Part shown: piece after piece, positions 26,761 through 35,699 of the stretch | How the letters are laid out: the number at the start of each line of letters is the position of its first letter | How positions within the stretch are numbered: the stretch's first letter is position 1 | Assembly: GCA_045649105.1 (NCBI GenBank) | Contig: JAZRPG010000022.1 | Span: 28,651-92,650, forward strand | DNA: 64,000 nt | Source: JAZRPG01 sp045649105 | Lineage (GTDB): Bacteria; Bacillota; Clostridia; Oscillospirales; JAAYXM01 | Direction of reading: 5' to 3' | Position numbers and translations under genes: made by a program | Notes under the pieces: model-generated | Database searches by the model: none | Told to the model about the DNA's origin: nothing | Seen by the model: the letters and a program-made list of their open reading frames with translations, nothing else

Positions 26761-27522
26761 CTATTTTATATTAAAAAAGGTATTTGCATTGTTATAAGTG
26801 ATTTTCCCGACTTCTTCGGGAGTTACGCCCCACAGCCCGGCGATTTTTTCTGCAACTATCGGCACAAAGCCGGGGTCGTTGCGTTTTCCGCGATGCGGCA
26901 CGGGCGTGAGATACGGGCAGTCCGTCTCAAGCATAATGCGCTCATGAGGAGAGGTGCGCACTACTTCGGGCGCCGTAGTCGCGTTTTTAAATGTGAGTGC
27001 GCCGCCAAAGGACATGTAAAAGCCGAGCTTTAAAATTTCGCGTGCGTAATCGACGCTTCCGGAGAAGCAATGATATACAGCTGAAAGCCCCGGGAAATTT
27101 TTCAGGATTTCAAAGCAGTCGCGGTGTGCGTCGCGGTCATGTACGATAAGCGGAATTTTAAGCTCATATGCAAGCGCCGCCTGGTCGTAAAACCGCTTTT
27201 TTTGCACTTCGCGCGGCGAGCTGTCATAGTAGTAGTCAAGCCCCACCTCGCCGAGAGCGACAATCTTATCATTTTTTAAAAGCTTTTCAATTTCCAAAAG
27301 GTCTGCGTCCTTCATATCCTCCGCAGCGTGAGGGTGAACGCCGACTGCGCCGTAAATTATATCGTATTTACGGCAGAGGGTGACGGTTTCGCGCGAGGAC
27401 GGCATATCACTGCCCGCGTTTAAAACGCGTGTGACATTTTTGGAGGCGAGTGATGATATCACCGCGTCACGGTCGTCTGCAAACTTTTCATCGTCAAGGT
27501 GTGCATGTGTGTCAAAAAACAT
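26761..27522 (-). CDS. tatD: TatD-family metal-dependent deoxyribonuclease
   Basis: A 253-residue TIM-barrel hydrolase. It has the N-terminal FDTHAHLDD metal motif, GEVGLDYYYD, IVHDRDA, YHCFSGS and the late LETDCPYLTP. TatD enzymes are 3'-exonucleases on DNA or RNA with roles in repair and turnover. The length is the family norm. It follows the homocysteine methyltransferase gene by 25 bases, so the two probably share a transcript. Confidence 0.94.
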   Translation of the reverse strand: MFFDTHAHLDDEKFADDRDAVISSLASKNVTRVLNAGSDMPSSRETVTLCRKYDIIYGAVGVHPHAAEDMKDADLLEIEKLLKNDKIVALGEVGLDYYYDSSPREVQKKRFYDQAALAYELKIPLIVHDRDAHRDCFEILKNFPGLSAVYHCFSGSVDYAREILKLGFYMSFGGALTFKNATTAPEVVRTSPHERIMLETDCPYLTPVPHRGKRNDPGFVPIVAEKIAGLWGVTPEEVGKITYNNANTFFNIK

Positions 27523-27547
27523 AAGAAAGTCCTACTCTTTGATATAT

Positions 27548-28738
27548 TTAATCCAAAATATACGCTCCGTAATAGCTGCACAGCTCCTTTGCGCGGGGAG
27601 CGCATGATTTGACTGCTGCGCGGCCGTTATAGGAAATAAGCGACGCCTCAAGAAGTGCACCATCATCGCACGCGATACATACGGGAAGCGCGGCGGCATG
27701 CTGATTTTCCTCAAAGGTTACGATGTCTTCCTCGCTTGATATTCTTATTGTGGGGCACAGACCTGCACAGTCGTACAAATCGTCTGCGAGAAATTCAGAA
27801 CAGGCTATTTCGTCTGAAAATTCAGCATCGGATACAGGGATAATCTCGCGCTCGCTTGCAAGATATTCCACGGTTTCGGACGGTGTTTTGCCTGCATCAA
27901 GCGCGGATAAAGCATCTGAAACCGCGCGGATATGCGCAGGCGTTGTGCCGCAGCAGCCACCGAAAATGCGCACGCCGGCGTCAAAGAACGGCGCTGCATA
28001 GGCGGCCATATCCTCAGGAGCCATATGATAGTGGGTTTCTCCGCCGGAAATGTCGGGAAGTCCGGCATTCGGCTTTGCAATAAGCGGCAGAGAGCCTGCA
28101 TACGGAGCCATGGTTTTTATCACCTCGAGCATCTCCTCGGGACCTGAACCGCAGTTCAGCCCGAATGCAGAGGCGCCGAGGGATTTGCAGATCACAAGAG
28201 CCGCGGCGACCGATGCGCCCGTCATTGTGCGGCCCTCAGGGTTACATGTGAAGGTGACGAATATGGGCTTTTTAAGAATGCGCTTTGCGGCGAGCATTGC
28301 CGCACGCGCGTCTGAAACAGTCATGTTCGTCTCTGATATTACGATATCGCACCGATCGAAGGCAGACATCTGCTCCTCATAGATGGAAATAAGGCCGTTC
28401 ATTGTTTCGTCGCCGAACGGGGCTATAAATAAGCCTGTAGGAGATACATCGGCGGCGACTGCAACAGAGTCCGGCACGGCACTGCGTGATATTTCAGTAA
28501 GCTTTCTGTTTATTTCAGTGACATCGCCGTTTACACCGCCTGCCTCAAGCTTTGCACGGATGGCTCCGAATGTAGGGGCGAGGACAATATCCGAGCCTGC
28601 GTCTGCATATTCGCGCTGGAGTACGGCGATGACGTCCGGGTGCTCGAGAATCCAGCCCTCGGGACAGGCTCCGCTCGGCATGCCGCGCTTTATAAGCTCT
28701 GTGCCGGTGGCTCCGTCAAGCATAAGCGGAAGTTTCAA
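27548..28738 (-). CDS. Homocysteine S-methyltransferase-type protein (MetH N-terminal domain-like)
   Basis: A 396-residue protein. The first roughly 290 residues form the zinc-dependent homocysteine methyltransferase barrel: LMLDGATGTELIKRG, VLAPTFGA, ISETNM, LNCGSGPEEM (first Zn Cys) and GGCCGTTPAHI (paired Zn Cys). It would transfer a methyl group to homocysteine or another thiol. About 100 C-terminal residues are unfamiliar and contain no cobalamin or folate domain. The start is a TTG at 28738 with GGAGG 8 bases before; the frame stays open upstream through the next gene but that is not coding. The methyl donor is unknown. Confidence 0.82.
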   Translation of the reverse strand: MKLPLMLDGATGTELIKRGMPSGACPEGWILEHPDVIAVLQREYADAGSDIVLAPTFGAIRAKLEAGGVNGDVTEINRKLTEISRSAVPDSVAVAADVSPTGLFIAPFGDETMNGLISIYEEQMSAFDRCDIVISETNMTVSDARAAMLAAKRILKKPIFVTFTCNPEGRTMTGASVAAALVICKSLGASAFGLNCGSGPEEMLEVIKTMAPYAGSLPLIAKPNAGLPDISGGETHYHMAPEDMAAYAAPFFDAGVRIFGGCCGTTPAHIRAVSDALSALDAGKTPSETVEYLASEREIIPVSDAEFSDEIACSEFLADDLYDCAGLCPTIRISSEEDIVTFEENQHAAALPVCIACDDGALLEASLISYNGRAAVKSCAPRAKELCSYYGAYILD

Positions 28739-28751
28739 ATCAAAATACCTC

Positions 28752-29537
28752 CTATATTCCGAACAAATGTTCAAAGTTGTCATTAAATATCTTTTTGTTA
28801 TCCTCATCCGAAAGGCCGAGCGAAAGGAATTTCTGAACTTCCTCGGACGGATTCCACATGGGGAAATCGGTTCCGAACATAAATCTGTCAGCACCGAAAT
28901 AGTCGATAAGAGCGAGCGCATCCTCATCCGGCAGCATGCCGAGAGCGCTCGATGTGTCAAAATAAAGGTTTCCGCCGCGGTCATAACCGCGGACCTTGTC
29001 CCACTCGGAGTACCCGCCGAAGTGCGCGCCTATGCATATAAGCTCGGGAAATTTCTGCATAATGTTTACAAGCCGTGAAGGGCTTGAGAAATCATATCGG
29101 CTGTCACCCGTATGGAACAGGATTGGGAGCTTACGCTCCGCGAGAATTTTGTATGTAGGAAACATCTTAGGGTTATCAATATGAAGCCTTTGAAAATCGG
29201 GATGCAGCTTGATTCCGCGAAGGCCCATACCGACGGCACGCTCTATCTCCGCCTCAGGGTCATCCATATCCTGATGCAGTGTCGCAAGACCGACAAACTG
29301 CGGATATTCAAGGCATTTTTCATGTATAAAGTCATTTATAGGGCGGACCTGATGCGGAGTTGTAGCGGTGGAGCAGACGAGGTTTCGGGAAATACCCGCC
29401 TCGGCGCTCTTTTTCGCAAGCACCTCGGGAAGGCCGTTATGACGCATGGAAATATTGTAAAAATCGCCGATAGCACCGCTTGCCTTAAGCGAAATTTTAT
29501 CGGGGAAGATATGGGAATGTGCGTCTGTTATCTGCAA
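28752..29537 (-). CDS. Amidohydrolase-2 family metal hydrolase
   Basis: A 261-residue TIM-barrel protein. ITDAHSHIFP gives the first two metal His, GIKLHPDFQ, ILFHTGD, IGAHFGGY and FGTDFPMW give later ligands. The family includes decarboxylases and hydrolases of small aromatic or acyl substrates. A TTG at 29537 is the likely start since the protein must begin MQITDAHSH; the ribosome site is weak. It stands between rpoD and the methyltransferase, close enough (13 bases) to be cotranscribed with the latter. Substrate unknown. Confidence 0.82.
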   Translation of the reverse strand: MQITDAHSHIFPDKISLKASGAIGDFYNISMRHNGLPEVLAKKSAEAGISRNLVCSTATTPHQVRPINDFIHEKCLEYPQFVGLATLHQDMDDPEAEIERAVGMGLRGIKLHPDFQRLHIDNPKMFPTYKILAERKLPILFHTGDSRYDFSSPSRLVNIMQKFPELICIGAHFGGYSEWDKVRGYDRGGNLYFDTSSALGMLPDEDALALIDYFGADRFMFGTDFPMWNPSEEVQKFLSLGLSDEDNKKIFNDNFEHLFGI

Positions 29538-29571
29538 CTTGAATTACACTTCTTTCATGAGACTGTATTTT

Positions 29572-30726
29572 CTAATTTAAAAAGTCCTTGAGCATCTTTG
29601 AGCGGCTCGGATGGCGGAGCTTGCGCAGAGCCTTCGCCTCTATCTGGCGTATGCGTTCACGCGTGACATTGAATTCGCGGCCGACTTCCTCAAGAGTGCG
29701 GGTGCGGCCGTCTTCAATGCCGAAGCGGAGCTTTAAGACCTTTTCTTCACGCGGGGTAAGCGTTCCCAGAACATCGACAAGCTGCTCGCGCAGGAGGGCA
29801 AATGATGCCGCTTCTGCAGGCTCCTGTGCGTCCTCTGCAGGAATAAAGTCGCCGAGGTGCGAATCCTCCTCCTCGCCTATCGGAGTCTCGAGAGAAACAG
29901 GCTCCTGTGCGATTTTTAAGATATCGCGCACGCGATTGAGCGGGAGTTGCATTTTCTCTGCAATCTCCTCGGGGGACGGGTCATGACCAAGCTCCTGAAG
30001 AAGCTGGCGAGACACGCGGATTACTTTGTTTATCGTCTCCACCATGTGTACGGGGATTCGGATTGTGCGTGCCTGGTCAGCTATCGCGCGCGTAATTGCC
30101 TGGCGAATCCACCAGGTTGCGTATGTTGAAAATTTGTAGCCCTTTGTATGGTCAAATTTCTCTACAGCCTTTATAAGGCCAAGGTTTCCTTCCTGAATCA
30201 GGTCTAAAAACAGCATTCCGCGCCCGACATATCGCTTTGCAATGGAGACGACAAGACGGAGGTTTGCCTCTGCAAGGCGAAGCTTTGCGACCTCGTCGCC
30301 CTTTGCCATACGCTCGGCAAGCTCTATTTCCTCGTCAGGCGAGAGAAGGTCAACCTTGCCTATCTCCTTGAGATATATGCGGACATGGTCATCGATATTG
30401 AGCCCCTCCATGAGAGAGGCGCTGTCGATAAGCTCCTCCTGCGGAATTTCCTCAACATCGTCAAGAGCTTCGGGAATTTCTTCAATAATCTCTGCCTCTG
30501 TCGGGATATCTGCAATAAATTCCTCGAGCGGAAGCTCGATTCCCAGATGCTCCAGCGTGTCATAGAGCTTTTCAATCTGGTCAGAGTCCATCTCAAGCTC
30601 TTCGGCAACATCCATAAGCTCTTTCTGTGACAGCTTGCCGCGCTTTTTACCTGTTTCTATAAGGTCACGCAGTATCTGCTTTTTTTCGTCTATTGCGCGT
30701 GTTTTTGATTCGTTTGTGTTATCCAT
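29572..30726 (-). CDS. rpoD: Primary sigma factor RpoD (SigA)
   Basis: A 384-residue primary sigma factor. It has a reduced region 1.1, region 1.2 (DDHVRIYLKEIGKVDLLS), region 2 with NLRLVVSIAKRYVGRG and FSTYATWWIRQAI for -10 recognition, region 3, and region 4.2 ending VTRERIRQIEAKALRKLRHP for -35 binding. The ATG at 30726 has AAGGG upstream; extension into dnaG is not real. The reading overlaps the last 8 bases of dnaG. The dgt-dnaG-rpoD order is the classic macromolecular-synthesis cluster of Firmicutes. Confidence 0.97.
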   Translation of the reverse strand: MDNTNESKTRAIDEKKQILRDLIETGKKRGKLSQKELMDVAEELEMDSDQIEKLYDTLEHLGIELPLEEFIADIPTEAEIIEEIPEALDDVEEIPQEELIDSASLMEGLNIDDHVRIYLKEIGKVDLLSPDEEIELAERMAKGDEVAKLRLAEANLRLVVSIAKRYVGRGMLFLDLIQEGNLGLIKAVEKFDHTKGYKFSTYATWWIRQAITRAIADQARTIRIPVHMVETINKVIRVSRQLLQELGHDPSPEEIAEKMQLPLNRVRDILKIAQEPVSLETPIGEEEDSHLGDFIPAEDAQEPAEAASFALLREQLVDVLGTLTPREEKVLKLRFGIEDGRTRTLEEVGREFNVTRERIRQIEAKALRKLRHPSRSKMLKDFLN

Positions 30727-32470
30727 TTCCCAAACCCTTCTTCTTTCTGTAAAATTCCGCGGCGGCAGAGAGGTCAATCTCGCCGCTCAGGGCGGTATCC
30801 TTAATATGTTCGCGTTTTATTGTTTCTGTATAATCCCCCGATGATGCGGCACGCTCGCCGAGATGACGCGCAAAAACCGCTGCTATATGTGATGATTCTT
30901 CGGGAGAAAAAGCCTGAGATATTGTGCCCATGTCGGTATCGAGCCCGCGTGCGGCACGCTCCGTAATAAGTGAGAAGAGCCGCCCTAAAAGCTCTGACGA
31001 AAACATGTCGGGAGAAAGCTCACGCAAGGCGCGCATCGCAACATCTTTGTTTGTTGCGGCGATGGAGAGAAGCCCCTCCTCTGCAACTGCCGAGCGAGGA
31101 TTTTTATACCGCGCTCCGCGCTCCGACGGCATTATGGCGCCTATCGGGTCAAGTGCGCGCTTTTCCTCATCACGCCGCTGTTTTTTGATGAGCTTTTTTC
31201 GCTCGCGCTCAGCTTCTTCCAAAATTGCGTCGCGCGACACCTTTGTCTCCTGAGCTATGCGCCCTGCGTATATCTCGCGCTCAACTGCACTTGAAAGTGC
31301 CGCAAGGTGGGCTATAGCCTCTTTTAAATATGCTATGCGCCCGTCCTCGTTGTCGAGATTGTGTCGGGATTTTGCGTTTCCGAGCCGGTATTCCGCCGCG
31401 GCAAGTGCCCCGTCTAAAAGCTTTTCAAACTTCTCCCGTCCGAATTTTTTTATAAATTCGTCCGGGTCCTTTGCTCCGCTCATTCTGAGCACGCGCACGG
31501 AAATCCCCGCCCGCTTCAAGACCTCCATCGCCCTCTCCGTCGCGGCGAGCCCCGCTTTGTCGGAGTCGTATGCGATAATCACCTTGCTTTTGTATTTCGA
31601 TATAAGCCGCGCCTGCTCATCGGTGAGCGCTGTGCCGAGGGAGGCAACGGCAGAATCAAAGCCTGCCTGATGAAGTGCGATAACGTCCATATATCCTTCG
31701 GCGAGTATTATATACTCCGCCTCGCTCTTCTTTGCAATATTGAGTGCGTAGAGATTCCTGCGCTTGTTGAATACTGATGATTCGGGTGAGTTAAGGTACT
31801 TCGGCTCGCCCCCGTCCATAACACGTCCGCCGAATCCGATGACCGTCCCGCGTACATCAATAATGGGGAACATAACGCGGTTTCTGAACCGGTCATATAT
31901 ATTTCCGTTTTTTCCTGTAGTCACAAGCCCTGCATCAAGAAGCTCAGACTTTGTGTATCCTTTATCGGTAAGAGAATCAAGCATGACGCTCCACGCGTCA
32001 TCAGAAAAACCGAGTCCGAAGCGAGTAACCGTAGCGGCGGAAAGTCCGCGCTCCGAGAGATAACGCCTTGCCGCCTCGCCTTCAGCGCTTTTGAGCCGGC
32101 TGTGGAAATGATGCGCCGCCTCGCGGCACGCGTCGAGCGCGCGCTTTTTCTTGTCGCGCTCCTCCGCTCCGTAGTTTGATTCCGGAACCTGAAGCCCTGC
32201 CCAGTCGGCAAGCTTTTTTACGGCATCAGGGAAGTCGAGATTTTCTGCGCGCATGACAAAGGTGGTGACATCGCCGCCTGCGCCGCAGCCGAAGCAGTGA
32301 AAGAATTGCTTGTCCGAGGAGACGGAGAACGACGGCGTCTTTTCGTTGTGAAAGGGGCAGAGCCCGACATTGCCGCCCCCGCGCCGTGCAAGTGACACAT
32401 AGCGCGATACTATCGAGACAATATCCGAGCGCGCAAGCAGCTCGTCCATAAATTGTTGCGGAAATGCCAC
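30719..32470 (-). CDS. dnaG: DNA primase DnaG
   Basis: A primase of about 583 residues. It has an N-terminal CHC2 zinc finger (LCPFHNEKTPSF...FHCFGCGAGGD), a TOPRIM core (ILAEGYMDVIALHQAG, then IIAYDSDKAG), and a C-terminal helicase-binding part. It makes RNA primers at the fork with the DnaB helicase. The GTG at 32470 gives MAFPQQFMDELLARSDIV, the usual N-terminus; a GTG at 32482 would add four residues. It lies 55 bases after dgt (stop at 32526) and overlaps rpoD by eight bases. Confidence 0.96.
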   Translation of the reverse strand: MAFPQQFMDELLARSDIVSIVSRYVSLARRGGGNVGLCPFHNEKTPSFSVSSDKQFFHCFGCGAGGDVTTFVMRAENLDFPDAVKKLADWAGLQVPESNYGAEERDKKKRALDACREAAHHFHSRLKSAEGEAARRYLSERGLSAATVTRFGLGFSDDAWSVMLDSLTDKGYTKSELLDAGLVTTGKNGNIYDRFRNRVMFPIIDVRGTVIGFGGRVMDGGEPKYLNSPESSVFNKRRNLYALNIAKKSEAEYIILAEGYMDVIALHQAGFDSAVASLGTALTDEQARLISKYKSKVIIAYDSDKAGLAATERAMEVLKRAGISVRVLRMSGAKDPDEFIKKFGREKFEKLLDGALAAAEYRLGNAKSRHNLDNEDGRIAYLKEAIAHLAALSSAVEREIYAGRIAQETKVSRDAILEEAERERKKLIKKQRRDEEKRALDPIGAIMPSERGARYKNPRSAVAEEGLLSIAATNKDVAMRALRELSPDMFSSELLGRLFSLITERAARGLDTDMGTISQAFSPEESSHIAAVFARHLGERAASSGDYTETIKREHIKDTALSGEIDLSAAAEFYRKKKGLGNG

Positions 32471-32525
32471 GTTTTTTCTCACCTCTTCACATTTTTTCCA
32501 ATTAGTGCAGATTTTAGTCTGTTTA

Positions 32526-33530
32526 TCAGATATGCCCCCATGAAACGGGCATAAAAATCTCTGAATATGTGCTTATTGCATATCTGTCAGTCATTCCTGC
32601 TATGTAGTCGCATACGGCGGTTTCCGTCCCCTCATTTGAGGCAATCTCGCGGTACTCGGCAGGCAGTCTGTCTATGTTTTTTGTATAATAATTAAAGAGA
32701 CGCGAAATCATTCCACGCACCTTTTCTTCCTGGGAAAGGGCGTATTTCGTCCTGTATACATGCTCAAACATAAATGTGCGGAGCCCATCCGTTGCGTCCT
32801 TTATATGCGGCGACATAAGAATATCGCCCTTGCCCTCGCTTGCAGCTATCGTGTCAAGAACAAGTGTATTTATCCGCACGCTGTGCCTGTCGCCGAGAAC
32901 CTTTGTGTACTTTTCGGGGATGTCACGCTCACTTATAACGCCTGCGCGGCAGGCATCGTCTATATCATGGTTAATGTACGCGAATCTGTCTGCGAGGGCG
33001 ACAATCCGACCCTCAAGCGTTTCTGCGCGGCCGCGGCCGCTATGGTTTAAGATACCGTCGCGCACCTCGCGCGTTAAATTAAGCCCGAGACCGCTCCGCT
33101 CAAGCTTCTCAACCACGCGCACGCTCTGGAGATTGTGGGAGAAAGCGCCGCCGGTAAGGGCAGAAAGCTCACGCTCGCCGCCGTGCCCGAATGGCGTATG
33201 GCCGAGGTCGTGCCCCATCGCAATAGCCTCACAAAGGCTTTCGTTTAAGCGCAGTGCCCGGGTGATTGTCCTTGCGATTCCGCTTACCTCAAGCGTGTGC
33301 GTAAGGCGCGTTCTGTAGTGGTCACCCTCCGGGGAAATGAACACCTGTGTTTTATGCTTTAAGCGACGGAAGGACTTTGAGTGGAGAATCCTGTCGCGGT
33401 CGCGTGCAAAGCACGGGCGCACGGGGCAATCCTCCTCGGGAACTTCGCGCCCGGAGCTCTCAGAAGAAAGCTTTGCAAATTCCGAAAAATGCTCGCGCTC
33501 GTAGAGCTCCTCCGCCTCGCGTATAGTCAT
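32526..33530 (-). CDS. dgt: Deoxyguanosinetriphosphate triphosphohydrolase-like HD protein
   Basis: A 334-residue HD-domain dNTPase. It has FRRLKHKTQVF, the RLTHTLEV histidine, MGHDLGHTPFGHGGE (HD and further metal ligands), and YINHDIDDA. dGTPase-like proteins cut dNTPs to deoxynucleoside and triphosphate and so trim nucleotide pools; this short form is common upstream of dnaG in clostridia. GGCGGGTGA precedes the ATG. It is probably the first gene of the dgt-dnaG-rpoD operon. Confidence 0.93.
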   Translation of the reverse strand: MTIREAEELYEREHFSEFAKLSSESSGREVPEEDCPVRPCFARDRDRILHSKSFRRLKHKTQVFISPEGDHYRTRLTHTLEVSGIARTITRALRLNESLCEAIAMGHDLGHTPFGHGGERELSALTGGAFSHNLQSVRVVEKLERSGLGLNLTREVRDGILNHSGRGRAETLEGRIVALADRFAYINHDIDDACRAGVISERDIPEKYTKVLGDRHSVRINTLVLDTIAASEGKGDILMSPHIKDATDGLRTFMFEHVYRTKYALSQEEKVRGMISRLFNYYTKNIDRLPAEYREIASNEGTETAVCDYIAGMTDRYAISTYSEIFMPVSWGHI

Positions 33531-33623
33531 TCTGTCACCCGCCTTTTTTTACTCTGTATAAGTAATATACTCCTGCTTTGTACATTTTTCCTCTTTTTTT
33601 GCAAAAAATAATCTGAAAGTAAC

Positions 33624-33667
33624 AAAAAAATGTCAGAGACACCGCAAAACAGGTTCGCGGCGCCTCT
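33624..33667 (-). terminator. Terminator after the small acidic protein gene
   Basis: Minus strand 11-bp stem (33657-33667 with 33635-33645, two G-U pairs) followed by GACATTTTTTT, directly downstream of the gene ending at 33672. Confidence 0.8.
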
Positions 33668-33671
33668 TACT

Positions 33672-33875
33672 TTATGATTTTATCTTTTTCGGGTCTCCTG
33701 CCTCGAGGGGGATATCGTATATATCACGATACGACTCTGCGTCCTCCTCGTCTCTGGGGATTATTATACCGAGGCCCGTGCATTCCGTCGACGATGCAAC
33801 TGACATATCAAAAAAGAGCTCGTCGCTCGGAGTTGGTTCAGGCACAAGTTTATCTTTCTTTTCCAATGAAAACAC
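33672..33875 (-). CDS. Small acidic protein of unknown function
   Basis: A 67-residue or slightly shorter acidic protein. No signal peptide or membrane helix. A distinctive central stretch reads VASSTECTGLGIIIP, then DEEDAESYRDIYDIPL. It has a strong GGAGGG site and its own terminator, which supports expression. The GTG at 33875 is very close to that site; a TTG at 33866 (MEKKDKL) has better spacing. It stands alone between comM and dgt. I do not recognise it; the tidy gene layout suggests a real, possibly conserved small protein. Confidence 0.6.
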   Translation of the reverse strand: MFSLEKKDKLVPEPTPSDELFFDMSVASSTECTGLGIIIPRDEEDAESYRDIYDIPLEAGDPKKIKS

Positions 33876-33975
33876 TCCCTCCGAAAATATTGTTCCCGAT
33901 ATAGTTTATTATATTTCGGAGATTTGTGTGTGCGGCTGCTGTAAAATTTAATTATATATAGAAAAAATTGTTTTT

Positions 33976-35502
33976 TTAATCATCTTCGCGGTCAAGTGTG
34001 CGGTATTGTATCGCTTCGGCGATATGCTCAGGGCGTATGACCGGGGATTCCTCCATGTCCGCAATGGTAAGCGCAAGGCGGAGAATTTTGTCATATGACC
34101 TGCCTGTAAGACCGAGGCTGTCAAAGGCACGGCGAAGGAGAGTCTTTGACGCATCGTCAAGCACACAGAAGGTGTGCACCTGGCTCGGTGTCATGTTGGC
34201 GTTGCAGGAAACACCCGTGCCCGAGAGCCTTTTTTGGGCGATGAGCCGGGCTTTGTTGACGCGTTTCCTGATTTCTTCCGAGGTCTCCTCGGTGCCGTTT
34301 TTTCCGGACATGTCCTCATAGCTGACGGCAGGGACGGTGACATGAATATCTATGCGGTCAAGAAGCGGGCCTGAAATTTTGCCTCTGTAGTTTTTGACGG
34401 ATTGAGGTGTGCATGTACACACATTTTTCGATTCATGACCGTGCCAGCCGCATTTGCATGGGTTCATTGCACAGACGAGCATAAAGGACGCAGGGTAAGT
34501 AATCGTCCCTGCAACGCGCGATATGGTAATCTCGCCCACCTCGAGAGGCTGGCGCAGAATTTCAAGCGAATTGCGCGAAAATTCGGGAAGCTCGTCCAGA
34601 AAGAGAACGCCGTTGTGCGCAAGGGTAATCTCGCCGGGGCGCGGCGTTGTACCGCCGCCGGAAAGCCCTGCCGCAGATGTCGTATGATGCGGAGAGCGGA
34701 ACGGACGCGAGGTTATTAGCGGATTATCGCCTGAAACAAGCCCTGCGAGCGAATGAAGCTCTGTAGTTGCAAGCGATTCCTCGCGCGTCATATCAGGAAG
34801 TATTGACGGAAGCCGCTCGGCAAGCATGCTCTTTCCTGAGCCGGGCGGGCCAATCATCAGTATGTTATGTCCGCCGGCGGCAGCGATTTCGAGCGCGCGT
34901 TTTACATTGCTCTGGCCGCGCACATCGGAAAAATCCGGCGCGGAGCTTCTGTCTGCGGACGGAACCCACACGGGCTCGCGGGAAAGGCCTGCCTCGCCGC
35001 GCAAATGCGAAATTATATCGCCTGCACACCGCGCGCCGTACACCTCAAGAGCATCGCCTGCAAGAGAGGCCTCGCGCGCGTTTTCATAAGGGACAAAGAG
35101 GCGGCGGATTCCCGCGTTTTTTGCGGCAATGGCCATGGACAGAATGCCGTTTGCCGGGCGCAGATTCCCCTCGAGTGACAGCTCACCGATAAATGCACAG
35201 TCGTTTCCGATTTGAGGAAGCTGCCCTGATGAGATGAGTATTGCAAGGAGAATGGGAAGGTCATAAACAGGGCCTTCCTTTCTGGTGCCGGCAGGGGCAA
35301 GATTTATTGTTATCCTGCTTTTGGGAAAATCCGCGCCGAGGTTTTTAACTGTTGCACGGACGCGGTCGCGCGCCTCGCGGACAGATGCGTCCGGAAGGCC
35401 GACCACCTCAAATGAAGGAAGGCCGCCCGAGAGAAAACACTCTACGGTTACCGCGACCCCGCTTGCGCCGTGAAGACCGAAAGTATGTATATTTGAAACC
35501 AA
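33976..35502 (-). CDS. comM: ComM/YifB-like Mg-chelatase family AAA+ ATPase
   Basis: A 508-residue protein with an N-terminal Lon-protease-like domain (GLPSFEVVGLPDASVREARDRVRA, about 20-170), a Mg-chelatase AAA+ core with Walker A GPPGSGKSM and Walker B LFLDELPEF, a zinc-type Cys cluster (CNPCKCGWHGH...C.C), and a C-terminal helical domain. ComM helps branch migration when incoming DNA is recombined. The TTG at 35502 with AGGTGG 7 bases upstream gives the standard length; the ATG at 35604 is not supported. Confidence 0.92.
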   Translation of the reverse strand: MVSNIHTFGLHGASGVAVTVECFLSGGLPSFEVVGLPDASVREARDRVRATVKNLGADFPKSRITINLAPAGTRKEGPVYDLPILLAILISSGQLPQIGNDCAFIGELSLEGNLRPANGILSMAIAAKNAGIRRLFVPYENAREASLAGDALEVYGARCAGDIISHLRGEAGLSREPVWVPSADRSSAPDFSDVRGQSNVKRALEIAAAGGHNILMIGPPGSGKSMLAERLPSILPDMTREESLATTELHSLAGLVSGDNPLITSRPFRSPHHTTSAAGLSGGGTTPRPGEITLAHNGVLFLDELPEFSRNSLEILRQPLEVGEITISRVAGTITYPASFMLVCAMNPCKCGWHGHESKNVCTCTPQSVKNYRGKISGPLLDRIDIHVTVPAVSYEDMSGKNGTEETSEEIRKRVNKARLIAQKRLSGTGVSCNANMTPSQVHTFCVLDDASKTLLRRAFDSLGLTGRSYDKILRLALTIADMEESPVIRPEHIAEAIQYRTLDREDD

Positions 35503-35647
35503 AAAGCAACCACCTCTTGTCATTTTCATAATCGTATCATATTTTAAAGGCAAAAACAAGACACGAAGCAGCAGAATACGACACGGGAGAAATTTATACT
35601 TCAATAATCGCCGAAATGAAAATTAAAATGCATTGAGAGGACAAAAA

Positions 35648-35681
35648 ACAGAGCAGTTATGTATCAACTGCTCTGTTTTTG
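35648..35681. terminator. Terminator after the ABC/DUF4340 operon
   Basis: An 11-bp stem ACAGAGCAGTT/AACTGCTCTGT (35648-35658 with 35666-35676), flanked by T-runs in both directions. It ends the minus-strand operon whose last stop is at 35700. Confidence 0.88.
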
Positions 35682-35699
35682 TGTTATTAATTTAAAAAT

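Noticed and set aside
28739..28984. N-terminal extension of the homocysteine methyltransferase
   Set aside because: It lies wholly within the amidohydrolase gene; TTG at 28738 with GGAGG fits the family start.
30727..30777. Longer RpoD start inside dnaG
   Set aside because: ATG at 30726 has AAGGG at 8 bases; the extra residues are dnaG read in another frame.
35503..35604. Upstream ATG for comM
   Set aside because: The added residues are unlike the family; TTG at 35502 with AGGTGG at 7 bases gives the usual 508 residues.
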